From NCBI GenBank assembly GCA_003988855.1, contig QYAI01000136.1:1-64000 (forward strand): a DNA stretch of 64,000 bases, read 5' to 3'. The stretch is from Arachnopeziza araneosa (Eukaryota; Ascomycota; Leotiomycetes; Helotiales; Arachnopezizaceae). Positions 30,841 through 40,053 of this stretch are shown here, piece after piece; position 1 is the stretch's first letter, and every line of letters begins with the position of its first letter. The notes under the pieces were generated by a model. The model saw nothing but the letters and a program-made list of their open reading frames with translations, had not been told where the DNA came from and made no database searches. Both the position numbers and the translations under genes were made by a program.

Positions 30841-32039
30841 TCAGATGCCTTCCTGACTGCTCGCTTCAGTCGATAATCCTTCATCTCTATAGGACTTGTC
30901 CGCCTTCTCTGTCTTCCTCCGCATCCTCCGTTCCTCCTCTATAACCTTCTCCTCATCCGACATTGTGAGCTGCTCCTCCGGGGTTCTCCGGCGATACTTC
31001 CGCTTTATTCGCGCGGGCTCCACACCCTGTAGTAGTGTCGACTTGTCATTCCACTTTTCTGCTTCAGCCAGCAATGTGCACAGTGTTTCAGGACGAACTA
31101 TAATAAAGCAATTGGGAAGCCCGTTAGACAGTGCTTGGACGGCGAAGTTATCAAGAGGCAGCTCGAGGCCTGCTGAGGAAAGGATAGGGTTGCCTTCGGC
31201 GTCTCTGAAGAGCTACTCTATGTCAGTGATGTCACCAATCGTCGAGGAACATATGTACCTCATTGTCAAGCTCCTGGATGACTTCGCCCTCAGGCTGCCC
31301 ATCGTGCCCCGGCGATGTCTTTAATCGCCAGATTAAGATACTGGCTTCCTTTGACTTCTTGTATTCCAAATCAATTCCAACCATTACCCTGATTCCACCA
31401 TCCGATGCAAGTAGGTAGTTTTCAGCCAGGTCAATTAAACTCTTCCGCTTTTGCGAATACGAGACTTCAATTACGACGCCAGGCCATGCAGCATCCTTAT
31501 GATGGAACCTTATATCAGGCACATGTTTGAATTTTTTACCGTCGTCTTCGAAGTGTATTGCGCCGCTCACTGAACTGATTTTGTCGATGAATCGCCGCGT
31601 CTCGACTTGATTCTTTTTCAGATTCTCGAATTCCTCCTTGATCTTCGTCACTAGTTCAGCCGCAAAGGTGTCGTGCAACGTCGTTGTCATTCGAATAATG
31701 AGTTTGCTACCAATAGGATCGTAATCATATCTACGAACTACTATTAGCATCTTACAAAGATCTACCGATTGTGTCCATCACTTACCTGACCCTATCATTA
31801 ACGTATCCCCAAAGTTCCACATCGTCTTTTAGTCGACGTTGCAGGTCCTCGTACTCCTCACTATTGAGCTTGTACACCGTCCAGGGTACTGATGGTGGAT
31901 AGCCTTTTTGACAGCTCTTGAAGGCGCGAAGGATCGCTGCGACACGCGCTGAGAATTTGGCGTCAGCAGTAGAGGGTGGTGTCAGAGGGCCGATGCTTGC
32001 TGGAGGTGTGGTTTGCTTAAATGATTCAAGCAGCGCCAT
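30841..32039 (-). CDS. PD-(D/E)XK (Uma2-like) nuclease-family protein
   Basis: Three exons (31786-32039, 31259-31730, 30841-31212; introns 55 and 46 bp) encode 365 residues. Residues about 140-235 resemble the Uma2-type restriction-endonuclease fold: a helix (TLHDTFAAELVTKIKEEF), then HVPDIRFHH with the presumed active-site Asp. PGVVIEVSYSQKRKSL follows, where Glu and the Ser/Lys positions match the E-x-S/K part of PD-(D/E)XK. The C-terminus is basic and helical (RIKRKYRRRTPEEQL, EEERRMRRKTEK). I believe this family has several copies in related moulds, but have no search to prove it. The start MALLESFK is preferred over an ATG 72 bp upstream. It lies inside the putative TIR element, so a role in mobility, or carriage as cargo, is possible. 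Catalytic activity is unproven. Confidence 0.78.
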
Positions 32040-32132
32040 GGGCGTTGCGTTGAGGAAATCTGGGGTGGAAAGATGTATTTGGATGATGGAGAGGAGTAGG
32101 AGAACCTGCACAACCAGTGTTGTTGTGCTGGG

Positions 32133-32156
32133 GCGCCTCGGCCGGGACCGAGGCGC
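32133..32156. repeat. GC-rich hairpin upstream of the nuclease-family gene
   Basis: GCGCCTCGG and CCGAGGCGC form a perfect 9-bp inverted repeat around a 6-nt loop in otherwise AT-rich DNA, about 95 bp before the ATG of the PD-(D/E)XK gene. It could be a protein-binding palindrome or an mRNA leader hairpin. It may also be chance. Confidence 0.5.
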
Positions 32157-32820
32157 AATTGAATATGCACCATATCACGTGAGACAGCCTAAGAGATTAC
32201 TAAGATGGAAGTAAGCGCACGAGCCATAACAGCCACAATTGGCCTGTGTGCCTAAGGCTTAACATTTTTATTCCAAATTACGGCGTAAATATTGAGGGGT
32301 CGGCTTGCGCTAACCAAAATCGTCATTGGCTTCATTCCGAAGTACAGATCTGCGTGGCGATCATGCAGGAATTGCGCGCCACATCAGCCACAAGACGAAT
32401 AACGATTTACTGCATGGTATATGGCCTTAGAGCTCGGATAAGAACCCTTTGTTAAGCATTGGGAGTATTATAAGCTCGGTGTCAGAGCTGTAGTAGAGGA
32501 GCTCTACTACGCTATTAAAAAGAATCTTTGCAAATCAGCCAGGAGGGCGACAATAACAACGTGATATTCTAGTGGGAGGAGCATTGGGTGTCCGGCAGTG
32601 GCCACAGAATATAACTCGTGAACTATTTTAGGGGATATCAAGGTGTGCATAGATTTTGAAATAATTAAAGCCAAAGTACCTTTTATTTTTTCCGGCACGC
32701 AGTGTTTTCCGGCACGCAGGGATGAACGTTATATCATCGAGATTAAAGTTAGTATGTATTCTCCCAGTCCGCCCCCATCTCAAATAACACCAGCCCATGC
32801 AATCAACGCCCTACCGCTTC
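32157..32820. other. Intergenic region with right inverted repeat
   Basis: AT-rich DNA that includes the right TIR at 32691-32731. I see no gene. The TIR ends about 90 bp before the stop codon of the STE14 gene. Confidence 0.5.
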
Positions 32821-33738
32821 TTACTCTATAAGTGGAATTCCTACCCAAGTCCTCTCTCTATACCTAACATACTCCTGCCCAAAAAATACAATCAACAACT
32901 CTTCTTCGCCTTCAATCCTTCTCTGGAAAAATCTCCATAAAACCACTGCGTAGGCTATTAAGCACACTATATTTCCACAAACTAATTGAGTCCCTACTCC
33001 CCACCAAAAGAAGCCAAAATAGCTGGGGTGTCGAAACACAGAATAAATACCCGTGGTGACCAGCTCATGTGAAGACCGCTTGTGATGCGCCACAATGTGG
33101 GAGAAATTTGAGCTGGCATGAATCATGGCCGTTGCGCGGACAGACTGACCTAGCACAAGGAAGGCTAGGCCGATGACAAGCATGAGGTAGTGTATGGGTA
33201 CAGGTAGACGTGGAGACGGGAAGAACAGATGCGAGACGATGCATTCGGTGAAAGCAGCTGTGTGAGCGATGGCGTAAGCAGGCCCATTACTCATGAGGAG
33301 GAAAGAAGAGATCTTGGCGTCAGAGGTGTTGGCATATGCGGTAGTATAGAATTCGAGGAAGTGGAATGTGCAGAGGGCGGAGAGAAAGAAAGGGGCGCGC
33401 CAGAGAGGATTTTGTTCAAGGGCGAAATACGTAGACAGGGTAGTAGAGAGGGAGAGAACGGTTCCCAGAAGAAAAGAACGTAGGGCGATGCCGGAGAGTG
33501 ATTTTGCTCCAGAGGGGAGGAACTGCGAGGCGTAGAGGTCGAGGGCGATGGTTATTTCTGTGGGGGCAAATGTGGATTGTGGTGGGAGCGTTGGAGTATG
33601 TGAGGGACTGTGACCAAGTCCGCCACGGTTGATGAGGGTCGCTGCTTCGCTGAGACGAGAGCGGGGAGGTTCGAAAGAGGAGGGAGTTTCGCGCAAGGAC
33701 GAGGCCGACCCGTTTACTTGGGCTGAGGGGCTAGCCAT
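32821..33738 (-). CDS. STE14: Protein-S-isoprenylcysteine O-methyltransferase
   Basis: The ER-membrane enzyme that methylates the C-terminal farnesyl- or geranylgeranyl-cysteine of CaaX proteins such as Ras and a-factor-type pheromones. Single exon, 305 residues. After a disordered N-terminus of about 60 residues there are several hydrophobic segments (LRSFLLGTVLSLSTTLST, YLMLVIGLAFLVLGQSV, IVCLIAYAVVLW). The C-terminal catalytic signature is intact: HELVTTGIYSVFRHPSYFGFF with the RHPxY motif, then EEELLIVFFGQEYVRY. The length is slightly above yeast Ste14 (239) because of the N-terminal extension. Confidence 0.94.
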   Translation of the reverse strand: MASPSAQVNGSASSLRETPSSFEPPRSRLSEAATLINRGGLGHSPSHTPTLPPQSTFAPTEITIALDLYASQFLPSGAKSLSGIALRSFLLGTVLSLSTTLSTYFALEQNPLWRAPFFLSALCTFHFLEFYTTAYANTSDAKISSFLLMSNGPAYAIAHTAAFTECIVSHLFFPSPRLPVPIHYLMLVIGLAFLVLGQSVRATAMIHASSNFSHIVAHHKRSSHELVTTGIYSVFRHPSYFGFFWWGVGTQLVCGNIVCLIAYAVVLWRFFQRRIEGEEELLIVFFGQEYVRYRERTWVGIPLIE

Positions 33739-34084
33739 GGTGGGCTTATTGTGATATATTCATAGACCAGAGAGCATTGTAGACTTTCGGGGATGTGCAA
33801 TTAAATGGGGCTTGAATAAGAAGTAAAGAAAGGCAGTGGTGTTGAGGCTGTTTGTGGTAGTTGACGAGGCTGAGATAAAGAAATGGCGGAATGCCAGGGA
33901 TGAGATGTGGCTGAAGCGCCGCTGACCAATGAGCCCAATGTGGGGAACACGCATATTAAAGCCTCGAGCTAAGGTGAGGATGAAGGAACTGGGGACTCGT
34001 AACGGGAGTAGCCTGTTGTCGTGAGTCTCATATTTGTCTTCCAATTTGCCTCTTACTTGGTGCAATCCAATCCTGTGGTAAAAT
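33739..34084. promoter_or_regulatory. Divergent promoter region of STE14 and acetyltransferase
   Basis: A 346-bp gap between two outward-facing genes. A minus-strand frame here (33760-34098) would overlap the acetyltransferase start and has no domain, so I reject it. No specific motif is identified. Confidence 0.4.
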
Positions 34085-34889
34085 ATGACGCCCATCACCG
34101 AAGAAGAAAATGAGAAGCGGATGCTGAAAGGAGAGCTGTTTCACGCTTTCTTACCAGGATTGACTGCAAAGAGAAACCGATCAAAACAAGCTTGTCGAAA
34201 ATTCAATCAGGCTGGTGATGCTTCAAGACGAGAGTTAGTTCGACTTTGGAGAGAGTAAGAATTCCGATCTATTTATAAACAATAGACATGGTTTGACATA
34301 GACAGCATTATTAGTGATAAGACCCCTCTTCCGCCCCCAGCAGCCACGGACGAGGAGGACGCTGTTCTGTTTCAAGATGATCCTTACATAGACAGCCCAG
34401 TGAAGGTCGATTATGGAACTAATCTCAGGTAATCATCATGTCTCCCATCTTCAGCTCGTTGCTCATCCCCACAGATTTGGAAAAGGTGTTTATATCAACT
34501 ATGACTGTACCTTCCTTGACTCCTGCTTGATTACTATTGGAGCTCGCACTCTTGTCGGCCCAAACTGTTCCTTCTATGCTGCCACACATCCATTAGACCC
34601 GTATCTTCGAAACGGTATCAATGGGCCAGAGCTTGGAGCACCCATCACGATCGGCGAAGACTGCTGGTTCGGTGGTAATGTCATCGTTTGCCCGGGTGTT
34701 ACCATTGGGCGAGGTGTGACCATCGGAGCTGGTAGCGTTGTGACGAAGGATGTCCCTGATCTTCACGTTGTGGCAGGAAATCCTGCTCGTATAATCAGGA
34801 AGATTGAGCCCACATCACCAGATCCGACTACTCCTTCAGTCAACCCAAAGGTGGTCGCCGCTGCCGCAGGGGGACGAGAAGCCGTATAG
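34085..34889 (+). CDS. Maltose/galactoside O-acetyltransferase-like (hexapeptide) enzyme
   Basis: Exons 34085-34254, 34306-34428 and 34475-34889 (introns 51 and 46 bp) encode 235 residues, the usual length for NodL/LacA/Maa relatives. The N-terminal Mac domain reads EEENEKRMLKGELFHAF and ends near residue 60. A left-handed beta helix of hexapeptide repeats follows (GKGVYINYDCTFLD, ITIGEDCWFGGNVIV, GVTIGRGVTIGAGSVVTKDVP, VVAGNPARIIRKI). The catalytic His is in YAATHPLD. Acetyl-CoA is the expected donor; the acceptor sugar is unknown. The gene converges on the TMEM170-family gene with only 21 bp between stop codons. Confidence 0.93.
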
Positions 34890-34910
34890 AATAGAGTTGG
34901 AAAAGAATAT

Positions 34911-35438
34911 TTATAGGCCGCCTTGGATAGAGAATGAAGATGTAATCAAGACTAGGACGTTGATCCATGACCATACAAATGGAATCCATGTTGACATTCT
35001 GAAGTAGCCAGCATTGTATACTGCTCCAAGTCTGTCAAAGTATTAATTGACTGTCATCAAAAGGATCTTGGAAAGTAATGCTCTCTCAAGCACGAAAAAA
35101 TACTCACATAAGACCAACAATGCTTCCTGCCAGAAGAGCTTCAACTCCTGCAATAGCAGCATATACCAGTGGGATTGCCCAAGCATATTGCCAGGATCTA
35201 TTTCCTTTCCCAATCTGCATCAACACCGCCCATGCTGCTACTATCAAATGTATGACAGCGAATACAATGAGAGTCCAGAGGAGAGTAAATCGCCATATAT
35301 CGCGTGTATAATACAGATAATTGGCTGCCCCGGGCTTGATATGCAAGGGCCAGTAGAGTGAGGGAAATGAAGGAGGCGAGTAGCCGATGGGTGCTGAAGT
35401 TTTTACGTGGATACTTGGAAATCAGTAGAGGCCAGTAA
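34911..35438 (-). CDS. TMEM170-family membrane protein (N-terminus unresolved)
   Basis: Three exons can be joined in phase: about 35407-35438, 35108-35324 and 34911-35031. They encode YWPLLISKYP, PNYLYYTRDIWRFTLLWTLI and LGAVYNAGYFRMSTWIPFVW, ending SSFSIQGGL. This matches the small family related to animal TMEM170, with three hydrophobic segments (TLLWTLIVFAVIHLIVAAWAVL, IPLVYAAIAGVEALLAGSIVGL, FVWSWINVLVLITSSF). Animal TMEM170A shapes ER and nuclear-envelope membranes; that role is not shown for fungi. The first exon is uncertain: an apparent GTAAGT donor at the upstream side would leave a 25-bp intron, too short to be credible. The true start probably lies before 35540. Confidence 0.8.
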
Positions 35439-35642
35439 CTGGAAAGCAACCCTCAAAACTTACGCCATTGCAAAGCTGTATGACTATCCATAAAGGCTTG
35501 CTCAGCCTTGTTGTGTAGAGAAACGATGTTGTGAGGGTGTGTGAGCCGACGCGAAAGGCTGAGATGCCTCGGCAGGGACCGCTCAACGAAGCTTGAAGCG
35601 CATCGTTCCTTTGCAACTCCACGCTGTGATGTTGCATTCACG
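35439..35642. promoter_or_regulatory. Shared region between TMEM170-family gene and PEX8
   Basis: The two genes diverge from this stretch of about 200 bp, which must also contain the missing first exon of the TMEM170-family gene. The PEX8 frame is open upstream of its ATG, so its leader also starts here. Confidence 0.4.
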
Positions 35643-37679
35643 ATGCCACCAGATCGCCTTTTAACGACCGTGTTACGCGCATATCAATCGCCCCCAAATC
35701 CTGAACAGACTTCTAGAATATTTTCAAGCACAACCTCTCTCCTATCGACACTCTCAAATCCTCTAAATGTCACTCTCCTGACCTCCCACCTGCTCAACGC
35801 GCCCGCAATATGGAACGGGACTGATGAGTTACAAACAAGTCTGCGAGTCATTAGTGCCTTTAGCACTGCTGCTATTACTGTTCAAAAGTACCAGCTCGAC
35901 GGCCAGCCAGGGCCGCACGATGCGTATCAACCAAGACTGGGAGGCGGGCTAGGCTGCGATAACTGGGCTCGAGCTGTGGTGAAGGGTTTAGACGAGAGGA
36001 CACCAAGATGGCAGCATATTCTGGTCCTGGTTGGAATTCTTGTTGGGATGGAAGGGCAAGAGCGGCATGGCCTTTCAGGGGGGCTGAGGGCCACGCTTGA
36101 GAGTGCTATTGTCACGGCAGCGAATCTTGCTCTGGAGACTCCTGGACAGCTAGGTGCAAATTCGATTGTTCTGGCTTTAAATTATTCCTTCCCATTACTG
36201 TCTGATGCTGTCAGGAGAGAGCTTGATTATGATTCCTTGGTTATAATTTTAGTCGGAGCCTTGACCTCAACTACGGGTTACCAAGATGGTTTATTTCTCG
36301 AAAGCATCGAATATGACGTTAAGCAGGGGCCAGGCAATAAGTTCGACTGGTCACCGCAATCTTCCTCGTTTCTTCAGCTTAAAAAGTTAGCCTCCAGCCC
36401 TCTGATATCTACCATGGGACCATTATCAAGACTTATTGCCCATGCTCTAGAGAATTGTAGGTCATCATTAAAGGTTATAGAATCTCTTGGATACCTACAT
36501 GGATTTTCTGGTGGCCTTCTAGAGAGGTGGGAGAGGAATAAACTGTCCGAGATCGATCCATCAGAAGAAACACTGTTTCTAACTCCGGGGACTCTACATG
36601 TCACTTACCCGGTCCTATGGCAAGTTTTGAAAACGGCCATGTTTGCAACGGTTGTGATCCTTCGTGCAATAATTGGGAGGACCGTCATCGATCCTGCCCT
36701 CTCCTCGCCCCAACACGCCCCAATTATTGCATCTCAGACACTTCTAATACTCCGCAATATCTATTTCATATCTTCTCGGCTCGGCTCAAACGCCTTTTCA
36801 GCATATACATTTGTCAACCTTACACCCATAGATATCCTCACACGGTTCCCTGTTGCCTCAGTCTCCTTCCTTCGCACCATATACCCACCCCATACAGGCC
36901 AAATTCCCGCCCGTCCTTTGCAGCGTAATCTAGATCTCTATTACCTCAACACTGTTGAGCATTTTGCCTTGGTAATTTCTCCCGCCGACTGCGAGAAGTT
37001 AGTTGTGGAGCCGAGTACACCTTATCTCTCCCCCTCTGGCAACCCTCAGCTTCTTGAAATTTTTGAAGCTGCTCATTCAGCGATGCTTTCCCTGTTTTCA
37101 GCACCACAAAACTCGGAACCTACAGCAAGAATCATCCCTTTCTATACAGAAAACCTCTTCGCGTCGTTTCCGAGAAACCTCAGTCCTCGTCAATTTCGCT
37201 TCGCCTTTAAAAGCCTGATACAGATCTGCACTCCACCAAACCCATTAGCTGTCTCTCAGCCCATGATGGCCGAGACACTACTTGAAATCTTGTATTATCG
37301 GGCTCTCGCTGCACCAATATTACCTCTCCCACCTTCTATCTCAAGGAAAGGCGAAGTTAGCACACAGAACCAAGAGATCCCACTCTCAGAGCAAGCAGTC
37401 TTACTTCTTACTCTTCTTGATGCATTACCCAATGTTACTTTGGGGGTCTTAGAAGAGTGGCTACCTCTAGCTGCTAATCTTTTAAATGTGATACACGATA
37501 ATACCATGAGAGGACATTGTAAAAGGAGATTCTGGGAAGTTCTTGAAAGTGGTGAAATGGATGTGGAAAGGAGCACTATCTGTGTAAGTTGGTGGGCTAC
37601 AAGGGGTGGTAGAGAGATGGTTTTGGGAGGGCCTTATATGAGTGGTGGTCTTGGAGGTCATAATGGAAGTAGGCTATAA
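35643..37679 (+). CDS. PEX8: Peroxin-8 (Pex8)
   Basis: Single exon of 678 residues starting MPPDRLLTTVLRAYQSP. The protein is helical and weakly conserved, with blocks such as LGGGLGCDNWARAVVKGLDERTPRW, FSGGLLERW and VEHFALVISP that I associate with filamentous-fungal Pex8. It ends in SRL, a type-1 peroxisomal targeting signal, as Pex8 proteins often do. Pex8 sits on the inner face of the peroxisomal membrane and links the docking complex to the RING complex of the import machinery. The same frame is open 102 bp upstream, but the first well-placed ATG gives the expected N-terminus. Confidence 0.85.
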   Translation: MPPDRLLTTVLRAYQSPPNPEQTSRIFSSTTSLLSTLSNPLNVTLLTSHLLNAPAIWNGTDELQTSLRVISAFSTAAITVQKYQLDGQPGPHDAYQPRLGGGLGCDNWARAVVKGLDERTPRWQHILVLVGILVGMEGQERHGLSGGLRATLESAIVTAANLALETPGQLGANSIVLALNYSFPLLSDAVRRELDYDSLVIILVGALTSTTGYQDGLFLESIEYDVKQGPGNKFDWSPQSSSFLQLKKLASSPLISTMGPLSRLIAHALENCRSSLKVIESLGYLHGFSGGLLERWERNKLSEIDPSEETLFLTPGTLHVTYPVLWQVLKTAMFATVVILRAIIGRTVIDPALSSPQHAPIIASQTLLILRNIYFISSRLGSNAFSAYTFVNLTPIDILTRFPVASVSFLRTIYPPHTGQIPARPLQRNLDLYYLNTVEHFALVISPADCEKLVVEPSTPYLSPSGNPQLLEIFEAAHSAMLSLFSAPQNSEPTARIIPFYTENLFASFPRNLSPRQFRFAFKSLIQICTPPNPLAVSQPMMAETLLEILYYRALAAPILPLPPSISRKGEVSTQNQEIPLSEQAVLLLTLLDALPNVTLGVLEEWLPLAANLLNVIHDNTMRGHCKRRFWEVLESGEMDVERSTICVSWWATRGGREMVLGGPYMSGGLGGHNGSRL

Positions 37680-39348
37680 AGTAGTAGAGAAAGATATTTA
37701 ATTTCTTGGAACCTTTTGGTATCGTATTTTGTGCTATAATTGTCACCTATTTCTATTTTTGCTTCAACAGTATCCCCGACTAAGATTGCTGGGAGTTTAA
37801 ACATCCATGTCTGAATTGACACTCCTCGGCCTTCAATCTCTTGAGATGTATTTAAGTGCTACACTTTGAAACATTCGAGTAATCTCTATATACAAAAACT
37901 CACATCTTTCATGTTGAAGCTGTGGATCAGTTAAGCTACACATGAAATTGTGATTGAATTCCAATTCATTTGACCCTCGTGCGTTGAATTAGAGAAATAC
38001 TGAATGGGTCGAAAATGGACAGAACCAAACAGTGTAATTGAAGCCTCAGCAGTATCTTTCACATATTCATAATATAATTACCTACTTCTAGTATTTCTGT
38101 CGATGAACCAGGGGCATTAGAAGTAGAATTAAGCCTGTTGGTCATATCTTCAGCGTCTCATATGGTATCTCGCTTAAATTCGCGTAAAAGTAAATAAAGG
38201 CTTTGGTTCTCTCAACCCAGCTTTGTTTAAATGAACTATATGGCTTTCCACTTGCACAGGAACCTAACCGATGCACCTAGACTAATTTAACAATACATTG
38301 AATCATGTGGCAGACTGGAATCCTTCACCGGTATCATTAAGTCAAATATCAGTTCCATAGTTGATTTTGGCTCGACTAAGTCTACAGATTATAGCTCGGC
38401 TAATTCCATGGCTACAATATCTGATTTTTTTTGGCTTGGCTTGATCGTTTCTCTTCATGACAATATCTATGAACTAGTTGGCCTTAGCTCAGCCGACGGC
38501 TCTCTGTTGGATTTTCGCGCAAGCCTAAGGGTAAGCACGGTACAGTCAATGTTGCAGAAAGTCTTGTTATAAATCATCTTTAGTAATGAAAACTCCATGA
38601 TGCTTTCAAAGTTGTATAGAGTTCTCCACACAATCTCAAGATGGCGTTCTTTCTTTCTGTGAAGACTTCTAGCGAGCCGATGGGTAAGTTTGGTTTGGTT
38701 CTAGTGAATACCGAGGTAACGTCACTACAAGCTTTCTGAAGTGCAAGTGATTCTTCATGGCAGTTGGAATAGACAAACAGATTAACAGTTGAATGCTACT
38801 TTCTCGCAATAGGTGTTTGTTACCATAGCGATAGTGGCCTCAAGTCTTTGGTCTTCAAATCCGTAGGAAGGAACGGCGAACTTTCTCACTTTCGTTTACA
38901 TGAGATATGCAGCATGCTAATGCCGTCCTTTTCATTCCGATAAAAGTATCTAACCTGTTACTAATCTTAACAGTAGACATGAAACAACAGAGACTAAGCG
39001 GGTTACAAATTATATCTACTTTCAGTCCCCTAGGTTCCAAGAGCATGGAAGAATGCAGATGAGGAAAATCGGGGCTCCAAAGCTACTCTAAGGTTATAGG
39101 ACGCATTTATGATAAATGACTCGCTACGTAAGTACTGCATTAGAACTCTTCTCAAGGAAAGTGCATGAATTTATGAGATGGATATCGTCGTTCGATGATT
39201 TAGCTTACAAGAGCGAAGATGGCCTTTCTAACAGGTTTTATACACTATGATACAGGCCCTAGTCATACTCGTACATTCGTGTTTCACCACTTTTCATGAC
39301 AGTTGCCTTCACCAAGATCTTGACCCTTTTCAATCGAAGATCCATTCT
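37680..39348. other. Long AT-rich intergenic region
   Basis: About 1.7 kb without a convincing gene. Low-complexity T runs occur near 38430. The segments ggctcgactaag and agctcggctaa near 38370-38400 are similar but too short to call. No tRNA or repeat family is recognised. A non-coding transcript cannot be excluded. Confidence 0.45.
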
Positions 39349-39702
39349 CTAAAACATTCCACTACCACCCGAACTCTTTCCAGCTTCTTCTTGGATCCGG
39401 CCAATATACTGTCTACTGACAGTATTCCATGCAGCCATGTATTTTTCCATGCAATTCGTAAAGCAGGTCGTCTCGCTGCTGCTCAGGGAGGAGCCAGGTT
39501 TAGGCACGCATTTCTCGAAACAATGCTCATTGACTTTCTGTCTTGAATATCAGCAACCAGGCTTCCAAAATTAAAGAGATAATACCTCGATGAGCTGCCG
39601 AGCATTCGCCATTGCTGCTTCTTGCCTAACTTGATTCATGACTGCAGCCTTCGGGTCCGAGGAAGATGGCGAGAAGCCTAGGCCATTGGAGAGATTGTCC
39701 AT
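39349..39702 (-). CDS. TIM13: Mitochondrial import chaperone Tim13
   Basis: A small chaperone of the intermembrane space that, as a Tim8-Tim13 hexamer, escorts hydrophobic precursors to the TIM22 or SAM machinery. Exons 39586-39702 and 39349-39537 join in phase (48-bp intron) to 101 residues. The twin CX3C motif is complete: CFEKC and, 15 residues on, CFTNC, followed by MEKYMAAWN. The N-terminus starts MDNLSNGLGFSPSSSD and the C-terminus ends GGSGMF. It diverges from the L-type lectin gene across 351 bp. Confidence 0.94.
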
Positions 39703-40053
39703 ATTTGCAATTAGATCGATGCTTCTGACGGAAGAGAAAGTTGTCGTGTAATGAACGACCTTTTCCGATGAGGCTGATGAACTTTTCTCCTAAGACGGTT
39801 CGGCCTTGCTTATATAAGTGTTAACCAGGCGCGTTTAGCAAGCGCTAAAGCGGCTAACCACGCTTTGACCACTCTGATTGGCAGGCTGGAAAGGCCAGCT
39901 AACGATTCAAAACTTGAGCCCCAGAGCTTCAGTCTCTGCATACTCTCCTTTCTCCTTTCCTTCGTTCTTCGTTCTTGCTTTTATTTCTCAGTCGAGGCGA
40001 CACCCGAGTCTGATTTGAGTTCTGCATCTGGGTTCATTGGATTGAACAGCGCA
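39703..40053. promoter_or_regulatory. Divergent promoter of TIM13 and L-type lectin
   Basis: A compact shared promoter. It contains a palindrome-like stretch (TTTAGCAAGCGCTAAAG) near 39834-39850 and a duplicated TTCGTTCTTCGTTCTTGC at about 39960-39977 in the lectin leader. Confidence 0.45.

Larger units (their letters stand above)
30391..32731. mobile_element. Putative TIR-bounded element carrying a PD-(D/E)XK gene
   Basis: The left end (30391-30424, resuming at 30567-30573 beyond a nested LTR) reads CACTGCGTACCGGAAAA followed by CACTGCG|TGCCCGA. The right end (32691-32731), read as its reverse complement, has CCCTGCGTGCCGGAAAA followed by CACTGCGTGCCGGAA. The ends are thus inverted and each holds two tandem copies of a 17-bp unit. 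Outside these, TAACGTCAAT and TAACGTTCAT also correspond, so the arms total about 40 bp. The only gene inside is the PD-(D/E)XK family gene. I cannot define the exact termini or a target duplication, and no known transposase is seen. The mobile nature is therefore inference. Confidence 0.5.

Noticed and set aside
33760..34098. 112-codon minus-strand frame between STE14 and the acetyltransferase
   Set aside because: It overlaps the acetyltransferase start on the opposite strand and has no domain. The gap works better as a shared promoter.
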